Part shown: in pieces, positions 22,701 to 28,584 of the stretch
How positions within the stretch are numbered: the stretch's first letter is position 1
Layout of the letters: every line of letters starts with the position of its first letter
Source: a bacterium UBA3756
GTDB taxonomy: Bacteria > Bacteroidota > Bacteroidia > Bacteroidales > Bacteroidaceae
Direction: 5' to 3'
Assembly (NCBI GenBank): GCA_002371695.1
Contig: DFGG01000079.1
Coordinates: 1-28,584, forward strand
DNA length: 28,584 nucleotides
Position numbers and translations under genes: made by a program
The notes under the pieces: model-generated
What the model was told of the DNA's origin: nothing
Databases searched by the model: none
What the model saw: only the letters and a program-made list of their open reading frames with translations

Positions 22701-25700
22701 TTCTGCCCAACTTGTACGAATACAACAAGACACAATTTGATCCTACAATCACTCTTCCGTCCAGCTATGATAAAGGCACAGACTATAAGAACTACAAAGT
22801 GGTTTGCGTCGTTACTACAGACAGAACAGGCATGTCGCTGCCCGATTGTGAGCCGACGAATATGCAGGTGAAGTATGTGTTTAACCTAATAGCATCTGAT
22901 GAGTTGGATGCTCTGCCTTTCGTACACTACAAGGGTGAGAGTGGACGTGACTATATTACTCCTGATGGTAGCAGTGGCAGTCAGGCTCAGAAGGTATGGA
23001 ATACCTCAACCGGGCAGGCTGAAGACTTTACGGGCGACATCCGTCAGGGTGTGCATACTTGGGAGTATGAGGTGTATATAAAACCAGGCGAGACGCGTAA
23101 GCTGCTTCTGCCTATCCAGGACTTTGTTAATACGAGTCATGATGATGCTCTTGAGCCGCGTGGCTATTTCCGTTGGTATGACTGGAAGACTGACAAGGCT
23201 GTCGTGGATGGCAACTTCACTTTTGCAGCTCCTACCGGTACGCTGTTGAAGAGCATTGATGGCAGAGGACTCTTTGCTCTTGCTTTAGACACGGGTGTTC
23301 ATCCTGACTTTGAAAACATTGGTGTCACTTTCACTCCTACAGCAGATTTCACAGAGTCCTTCGATATCGCCTGCGATGTCAGTAAGTATTCTGATGGTAT
23401 CGTGGCTGTTGGCAGTAGTTCTTATCTGTTGCATGAACCTACGTTGAGCAACCGCTATATCTTCCATATTCATCCGGCCAGCGAGAGCGCTAACTTGTTG
23501 GAGTCTTCCAAAAACACTTTGATTTCTGCGGAGGACATTATCAAAGCAAAAGGAACAGATGCTGAAATGCATGACGAATTTGTTAATGAGGAGTACAATA
23601 TGTTCAATTTGGCAGAGAACAAAGGTAAGGTGGTCGTATCGCTCGGCGCTGGTAAGACGGGTTCTTTTGCTTTGCGCCTCGATGAGCACAATCTGCTGAA
23701 CTATATCCTGAACACAGGAACCTCTGAGACTCCTAACTATGTTTCAGCTAATAAGGTGCAGTGGTATGCATACTTCGAGAATGATGCAGGTATCTGGAAG
23801 AAGAAGATTGGTGATGCGGATGATCGTATCAAGACCTTCAATTTCAGCGATTTTACTACAGGCGCTGAAAAATATTACAACCTAAAAGGTGAGGAAGGTC
23901 CTAATATTACAGACGGTAAGAAGTTCCATGTCGTAGGCTATGTAGGTAATGGTACATTTGATGTGAAAGCAGGTACAGGTAATTATGCACCAGTGGTTCA
24001 CTACGAGTTACACTTCATCGAGGCACCTGCTATTCCTGTGTCGAACTTGTCTGCCAATCTGGAACGTACGGATGAGTATCTGGATTATCATTACGATCTG
24101 GCTGGTGTTGTGGACTTTGACGGTAACCCGGAGACCAATCCGAACGTAAGTGGTAAGGAGGCGGAGTATTACAGTACGACGAACTGGTATGATAAGCCCA
24201 CTTCGCCGGCTGAAAACCTAACATACGTTCCCTTTGAATGGGACGATGTGCAGTATGGTTTCTGTTATCCGCAGTTGGTGCCGACGGTTAAGAATGGCAT
24301 GGGGCCAGGCATCTCGCCAGAGCATGGTGACTATATCATCTTGAAGTCGATGAATATAGCAGGTATTTCAGAGGGTAATCTGACATATCCTATACCTTAT
24401 AATTACTATTGGTGGAGTAATAAAGAGCTCTACGACTATACGCATACGGTGACGGACAAATCCAAATACGGCTCGTTCCTCTATACTGATGCCTCAGATG
24501 AGTCGCGAACCATCGCCACTATTCCTTTCACCGCCGACCTCTGTCACGGCTCTTCTATCTATTTTACGGCTGCTGTGGCTGATATGACAACCGCAGATAC
24601 CAAGCCAGAGCTGCTGATTCGTATCGTGGGTATTGACGAAGGCGGCAATCGTCATAGAGTGGTGGCCTTCCATACAGGTGATATAAAGACAACGGGCGGC
24701 AGTTCGGGCGTGTGGAATCAGACTTATGGCATGTCAACCATTCCTGTAGATTTCAATGATGAGATTACTCACTTTGTTGCCGAGGTGATCAACTATGCTA
24801 AGGATACCCGAGGCGCCGACTTTGCCATCGACGAACTGAAGATTTACACCAGTACGTCGAAGGTGATGCTCTCGCAGTCGGGCAATACTACTTGTGAAGA
24901 CCCAACGAACGGTAAGCTGAAGATCTACATGGATGCCGAGGGTCTACAGAACGTGTATGGCAAGAGCGATACAGAGAAGACCATCTACTGGCGCATCTGC
25001 CGTGAGGACGACGGTACGGTGGTGACGGCCCCGGGCATGTATCCGCAATATGACGGCGCTGGCAACAAGTTGGCTGACGACGGTACGTTTACCTATGGCG
25101 TATCGAAGGTGAAGTCGAACTTCAATCCTGCTACGGATGTAGAGGCAGAGGCCGACCGTGAGGCTGATGCCTATGGCTGGTATAAGGCAGCTGATAATAC
25201 CATCTATTTCCAGATAGCCAGCCAGAACTTCCCTGGATTAGAGGAGGGTGGACGGTACTATGTGTCTATCTATGATCCTAATCGGGATCCATTTGTCAAT
25301 TCCCAGGAGTCATACTGGGGCGGCCTGCACTGGGGCGCTACAAGTAAGTGCTCTGTATTCAGTAACTTCTTCATCCCGCAGCGGCAGTACGTCACCTATC
25401 AGGATGGCGAAGGCGGCAAAGAGGGCGGCGACATCAGTGTGGCTTGCGGTGGCGCAGCTACCGTCAGCGGCATCCAGATGATACTGAAAGTGCCCGACGT
25501 GAAAGAGGCTACAGGCTTTAAGACGGTCAAGACGCTGCACTATGACTATGTGTATGTGCCTCTGGCTACTTGGACCTCTACGACAGAGACGTTTACCAGT
25601 GGCGGTAATACCTATGCTTATGCCGACCTGAAGACGGCACTGGCAGACTATCGCGGTGCATCATCAGCGTACAAAACGGAGGTAGGACTGAACAGCGGTT

Positions 25701-28534
25701 ACTTAACTCATTATGCTATACTGAATGCTGCAGTTACAGAGGGAATCCTTGAATTGGCCTATTCTACGACCTTCAGCCATACCTTCGGATCGTCGAGCAC
25801 GGTGACTTGTATCCCTGTTGAGCAGAGTGTTGAGATCTCAACTGGCGTGACGACCGTTTGTTCGCCGTTTGAGGTGACTTTCAAACTGCTTGGCAGCTCT
25901 CCCGAACTGGCTTTGGGCTTCAGCGATGTGAAGTATCCTGTCTCTGGTTATGAGAAGCGCGTGGTACGTATCGGACTGGAGCAGTTGAATAATCTTCGTA
26001 ATAACGGCTACAAGCTGCATATCCCTGTCAATACATATAAGGATAAGGACAAGAAGAGTGCTTACCCGCTATACTTCAAGGATGTCAATCTGACATTGTC
26101 GGCTGCTTCGAGTGATGGGGTCAACACAGCTGTTGGAACACAGTTTGCCAAGATTGTCAATCCCGACGATAATTCGGAAGCACCTCTTGTTGATGCCAAC
26201 CACATGTACTTGGAACTTGACTTCTCTGGTGATAACTGTAATGTCACCTTCTATGAGGGCTTCGAGTATGAGGTGTCTACTTCTTACTACGATAGTCGCG
26301 ACTATGGCGTGACGGGCCGATGCGAGGGCGACATCTACCTGGTGTTTAAGGTTGTGCCCGAGTTCGTCACCTGGGAGCCGCAGCAGATCAGTGGCGACTA
26401 CTACAACGTGAACTGGAACAATGATGCCAACTGGCACCGCTCTACCCGTGCCGAACTCTATAAGGATGAGAACGTAGATGGTAAGAAGCAGAACACCGCT
26501 ACCAGCGGACATCCCGATGGCTACGATGACAATGGCGAACATTCGCTGAACAGCATTACTTCTACTACGAAGAATTCATATAATACGGATGCGTTCATCC
26601 CGATGCGCTTCAGCTATGTGACGCTGCCAAAGGACTGTCGTGCGCCGAGCCTCGTCAATATGGGCATCCGCGCCTATCCTCATACGAAAGAGGCTCATCT
26701 GGGAGGCGTGATTCAGGCAGGTGACATGGGTACCGACCGCAGTCCTAACGATGGTGGTACGAGCGTTGCTACAACCAATCTGCGTTACGACATGCTGGTA
26801 CGCTATCCGCTGGTGGCTGGCGACGACCAAGACCAGTGTCAGGGTCACCTGATGGCTGACGGAACGACTGTGGTAGGCGATGGTAAAGTTAAGACCTACG
26901 ACTGCGAGAAGTTTATCGGTAACGCCTGCCGAGAAATCTATTTCAAGCCGGGTGCCGAGATTATCAACCAACAGCGACTGGTGGACTACCAGAAGGCTTG
27001 GGTAGAGAAGGCGTTGGACCGCAACAAGTGGTACTTGCTCTCTGCTCCGCTGAAGGGAACGTATGCCGGCGATATGTATCTGCCTGCAACGGCCATCACT
27101 GACTATAGTCTTGCAACTCCTGCAACGGTGACTGGCAAACAGGTGACAGAGGCCTTCCAGCCCATCAACTTTAATGAGACCACCTATAGCCGCACGGACT
27201 ACCCCGTCTACCAGCGCTCGTGGGATCACAGCGAGCATGGAGGCAAGGTGTACACCGAGACGACCGACCCGCGTAAAACCGACTATACCGCTAATCTGAA
27301 GTACAGCGGTGCGGTTACGTCGACGTTCGCCCAGTGGACGCACACCTACAATGATATGGCTGTGAAGTACAACGAACTGCAGGGCTTCGTGGCACGTGCC
27401 CATCGCAAGGATGGAGAAACGGGAGAGACGGCTTTGTTCCGCTGGCCAAAGGCTGACCAGAGCTACACCTATTATGATTATAATGATGCGGCTGGGTCGG
27501 TGACGGCTACAACTATAAAGGCCGCTGGTGAGTATGGCCGATTCGTGACAGATGGACTCGACAACAAGGCTTCTATGACCGTTGCACTGACTACGGCAAC
27601 GGCTCTCGACCAGCCTAATGTGAATACCGACAACCAGTACTACTTGGTGGGTAATCCGTACATGGCTTCTATCGACATGGCGAAGTTCCTTGCAATGAAC
27701 ACCGGTCTCGGCACTGCCTTTTGGAAAGTGGATGGTGCCCCGGCAACAGGTTCTGCTACAGGGCAGATAAAACCGATGGAGTCGTTCTTTGTGAAGGTGA
27801 CAGACCCGACGGTTCCGGTTGAGTTCGACAACTCACTGATGATTGATGGCAATGCCCCACTTGTCAGCAGTGTCTCACCCGCCCGTCCCCGTTTAGTGAT
27901 GCGTGCCTCTAACGGCGAGGTATCGTCTACCGCCACCATCGAGCTGAGCGAGAAGGCTTCGGCAGAATATGTGGGGGCAGAGGATGTGGAGACGCTGTTC
28001 GACTCCAACCTCTCCGACGTGCCGATGGTGTTCACCGTGGCTGGCAAGCAGGCGGTGAGCATCGACCAGCGTCCGGAGATCGATGTGGTGAGCTTCGGCG
28101 TGAGCTGCGCTGAGAGCAACGACCTGGTGGAGGTGACGGTGGATGACTCTGAGTTGGCCTTGAGCGACGGTCAGTTGTATGTCGTCGATGCCGTGACGGG
28201 CGACGTGACGGCGGTAGGCGAGGGGAGCAGCGTGATGGTGCAGCCCAACGACTACGGCCGCTACTTCCTGACCACTCGCGGCGACCTGACGGCTGTGACG
28301 GGCGTCGAGACCAACGGTGGTATCGTGGTGAGCGTCAGGGGTAGCCTGGTGACGGTGAAGGCTGGCGAGGCGCTGACCTCCGTGAGGGCTCTGACCACTG
28401 GCGGTGCTACCGTGTACAGCGAGGCTGATTGTGGCCCGGAGATGAGCTTCAAGCTCAATCAGGGTGGTGTGTATATCATCGAGGCGCAGACGGCTGAGGC
28501 CAGGAAGACGGTGAAAATCGTTGTGAAGAATTGA
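19769..28534 (+). CDS. Giant repetitive secreted protein with T9SS-like C-terminal domain
   Basis: A 2921-residue secreted protein. A polar leader of about 55 residues precedes the hydrophobic signal segment RRVAMLLILIIGMVGSAWGA, cleaved near residue 74. Residues about 110-1420 hold eight degenerate repeats, each with a (Y)xRWY(V) strand and ending in an EP...Y.FHF-like strand. Residues about 1442-1695 resemble a lectin- or MAM-like beta sandwich (ending GADFAIDELKIYTS). NKWYLLSAPLKGTYAGDMYL near 2418 is a motif of large Bacteroidetes surface proteins. The end (about 2843-2921, closing GGVYIIEAQTAEARKTVKIV) resembles a type IX secretion sorting domain. A cell-surface adhesin role is inferred from this architecture and from the fimbrial neighbours. 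Later in-frame ATGs would shorten the leader, so the start is not certain. Confidence 0.85.
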   Translation: MKVMTNKTEARGLQSRTEIRQTVAQMAAPNFKDSAPEDSPGHTRTILRPGSSLARRVAMLLILIIGMVGSAWGAETIEKYLVKGTNSVTPIVTDLISHLSTTKDDMKDHYYIKWYVLYNDVKQDLNTGSASGAAYGFKGQNGFWPYVYDTSKKQVFIYNGTKHWDNSNAFLQWGVANLLYLDTPTFYSPSTFDENCVLVCEGTDVAPTVDGSSVTTEPESKIIYKFYFNATGKEPDTFIGTFAGTPSELEKEVASASETSATVDFSSYAGAKYARFYVVSKSDPSTALDISRDAITVTGQINCPKTKHGVYLYNSTGLTAEDLDDVTLTIAGGNLKDYLLIGVFANDITGMDPSSGENITKEPTTLSNQVNCNFVYPVKTIDKYVKWDQHSYSFKVTDDITTSEKGLGKTQSELVANGYLKWYLLDSGGNKVTMENNYLASYTGWSVNVRNTAEGSQWPCTWGTGNYYFYSSPFNNDYFSKITAPYIFAPNSDTFSLYPDYTVVCDASDENLSGGVEPEIKIRYVFHFTPTGKPVDTFLSDRKGSISGSNPSKEIILNTDNGYDKSTNSIELPAAKRPDNWPSVDAKYIRWYVTDSKGDIVTDATTATNPWIALPSGFYRDADHGYIWYSTDGTTTKATGSLDIPKMTLPSGKNLEDYILVARISTTLDNATDGSTVADNKVTKEPAWDTEFTFTYAEPFKGEVTGTKVEKTFKLAASQWNAAPKKFCIDFDFANSKILLKDKDNLETLASVSMDESFWATNYPGASVSGKNFYIRWFLKNKATGVETYIPKGICNIDAETFRPCDKEKYGLFWSKKLDDGQVDLDEILRIMIDGSPVSPGTEFAITDYDLVCTIGTDGTEKLDNDTHLVTQEPATLQMQYTFHFEDKPFEAENLATVKTVYKTALYDKTTGKISPSLFANYQEILTELSSTLDNVRANGYVRWYVTDAEGNLVSDMADWGFSATEAYTKNNTYGHYILPNLYEYNKTQFDPTITLPSSYDKGTDYKNYKVVCVVTTDRTGMSLPDCEPTNMQVKYVFNLIASDELDALPFVHYKGESGRDYITPDGSSGSQAQKVWNTSTGQAEDFTGDIRQGVHTWEYEVYIKPGETRKLLLPIQDFVNTSHDDALEPRGYFRWYDWKTDKAVVDGNFTFAAPTGTLLKSIDGRGLFALALDTGVHPDFENIGVTFTPTADFTESFDIACDVSKYSDGIVAVGSSSYLLHEPTLSNRYIFHIHPASESANLLESSKNTLISAEDIIKAKGTDAEMHDEFVNEEYNMFNLAENKGKVVVSLGAGKTGSFALRLDEHNLLNYILNTGTSETPNYVSANKVQWYAYFENDAGIWKKKIGDADDRIKTFNFSDFTTGAEKYYNLKGEEGPNITDGKKFHVVGYVGNGTFDVKAGTGNYAPVVHYELHFIEAPAIPVSNLSANLERTDEYLDYHYDLAGVVDFDGNPETNPNVSGKEAEYYSTTNWYDKPTSPAENLTYVPFEWDDVQYGFCYPQLVPTVKNGMGPGISPEHGDYIILKSMNIAGISEGNLTYPIPYNYYWWSNKELYDYTHTVTDKSKYGSFLYTDASDESRTIATIPFTADLCHGSSIYFTAAVADMTTADTKPELLIRIVGIDEGGNRHRVVAFHTGDIKTTGGSSGVWNQTYGMSTIPVDFNDEITHFVAEVINYAKDTRGADFAIDELKIYTSTSKVMLSQSGNTTCEDPTNGKLKIYMDAEGLQNVYGKSDTEKTIYWRICREDDGTVVTAPGMYPQYDGAGNKLADDGTFTYGVSKVKSNFNPATDVEAEADREADAYGWYKAADNTIYFQIASQNFPGLEEGGRYYVSIYDPNRDPFVNSQESYWGGLHWGATSKCSVFSNFFIPQRQYVTYQDGEGGKEGGDISVACGGAATVSGIQMILKVPDVKEATGFKTVKTLHYDYVYVPLATWTSTTETFTSGGNTYAYADLKTALADYRGASSAYKTEVGLNSGYLTHYAILNAAVTEGILELAYSTTFSHTFGSSSTVTCIPVEQSVEISTGVTTVCSPFEVTFKLLGSSPELALGFSDVKYPVSGYEKRVVRIGLEQLNNLRNNGYKLHIPVNTYKDKDKKSAYPLYFKDVNLTLSAASSDGVNTAVGTQFAKIVNPDDNSEAPLVDANHMYLELDFSGDNCNVTFYEGFEYEVSTSYYDSRDYGVTGRCEGDIYLVFKVVPEFVTWEPQQISGDYYNVNWNNDANWHRSTRAELYKDENVDGKKQNTATSGHPDGYDDNGEHSLNSITSTTKNSYNTDAFIPMRFSYVTLPKDCRAPSLVNMGIRAYPHTKEAHLGGVIQAGDMGTDRSPNDGGTSVATTNLRYDMLVRYPLVAGDDQDQCQGHLMADGTTVVGDGKVKTYDCEKFIGNACREIYFKPGAEIINQQRLVDYQKAWVEKALDRNKWYLLSAPLKGTYAGDMYLPATAITDYSLATPATVTGKQVTEAFQPINFNETTYSRTDYPVYQRSWDHSEHGGKVYTETTDPRKTDYTANLKYSGAVTSTFAQWTHTYNDMAVKYNELQGFVARAHRKDGETGETALFRWPKADQSYTYYDYNDAAGSVTATTIKAAGEYGRFVTDGLDNKASMTVALTTATALDQPNVNTDNQYYLVGNPYMASIDMAKFLAMNTGLGTAFWKVDGAPATGSATGQIKPMESFFVKVTDPTVPVEFDNSLMIDGNAPLVSSVSPARPRLVMRASNGEVSSTATIELSEKASAEYVGAEDVETLFDSNLSDVPMVFTVAGKQAVSIDQRPEIDVVSFGVSCAESNDLVEVTVDDSELALSDGQLYVVDAVTGDVTAVGEGSSVMVQPNDYGRYFLTTRGDLTAVTGVETNGGIVVSVRGSLVTVKAGEALTSVRALTTGGATVYSEADCGPEMSFKLNQGGVYIIEAQTAEARKTVKIVVKN
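20096..24040 (+). repeat. Eight degenerate protein-level repeats within the giant gene
   Basis: The residue before the conserved aromatic of the RW(Y/F) motif falls at positions 113, 275, 421, 590, 776, 943, 1135 and 1331. Examples are YIKWYVLYND, YLKWYLLDSG, YIRWYVTDSK, YVRWYVTDAE and YFRWYDWKTD. Spacing is 146-196 residues. Each unit closes with a strand such as IRYVFHFTP, MQYTFHFED, VKYVFNLIA or NRYIFHIHP, usually preceded by EP. DNA identity between units is low, so these are old repeats. Confidence 0.8.
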
Positions 28535-28560
28535 AGAATTGAAGAATTGAAGAATTGAAG
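28525..28560 (+). repeat. 8-nt tandem repeat across the stop codon of the giant gene
   Basis: Four copies of gaagaatt plus gaag. The stop TGA (28532-28534) lies at the junction of the first two units, so changes in copy number would leave the protein end unchanged. Confidence 0.9.
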
Positions 28561-28584
28561 GAGCGGCGGAATCGGAAGATTCTG

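Overview
The window looks like chromosomal DNA from a Prevotella-type member of the Bacteroidales. The evidence is the repeated Bacteroidetes -7 promoter motif TAnnTTTG in front of several genes, weak Shine-Dalgarno sequences, a Mfa1-type (type V pilus) fimbrial cluster made of lipoproteins, a type II pantothenate kinase, and a probable type IX secretion (T9SS) C-terminal domain. Genus level is an inference from gene content only.

Left part (1-9340) is mostly housekeeping. On the minus strand an HU-family DNA-binding protein is followed by a 29-residue basic AURKAIP1/COX24 (mS38-like) protein. Divergent to it is an MFS transporter whose gene carries a 7-nt tandem repeat. Next on the minus strand come tRNA-Phe(GAA), a secreted histidine phosphatase and a type II pantothenate kinase, then the compact operon sppA-lpxK-thiL. 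A short thioredoxin-like lipoprotein gene with an almost leaderless transcript runs on the plus strand.

Middle part (9450-18449) is a fimbrial cluster, all on the plus strand and probably driven by the promoter at 9450: DUF3575 protein, DUF3868/OmpA-like protein with TPR-like tail, Mfa1-type major pilin, FimB/Mfa2-type anchor, and two further fimbrillin-like lipoproteins that are candidate minor or tip subunits. A repeat- and hairpin-rich spacer lies before the major pilin gene, and a strong intrinsic terminator lies directly after it. Together they are a plausible device for making more major pilin than accessory subunits.

Right part (18450-28584). A promoter is followed by two very small hydrophobic ORFs (25 and 35 aa). 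Then comes a remarkable non-coding block (19052-19638): long nested inverted repeats built from 11-nt GTAGCGGGG/CCCCGCTAC units, enclosing two different arrays of exactly three 22-nt direct repeats. After it starts a 2921-residue secreted protein with an unusually long, GC-rich leader, about eight degenerate 146-196 aa repeats, a middle beta-rich section and a T9SS-like C-terminus. Its place beside the fimbrial genes suggests a surface adhesin, possibly a functional counterpart of the large Porphyromonas tip protein Mfa5; that link is inference. The helically phased repeat block is the least explained and most interesting structure in the window.
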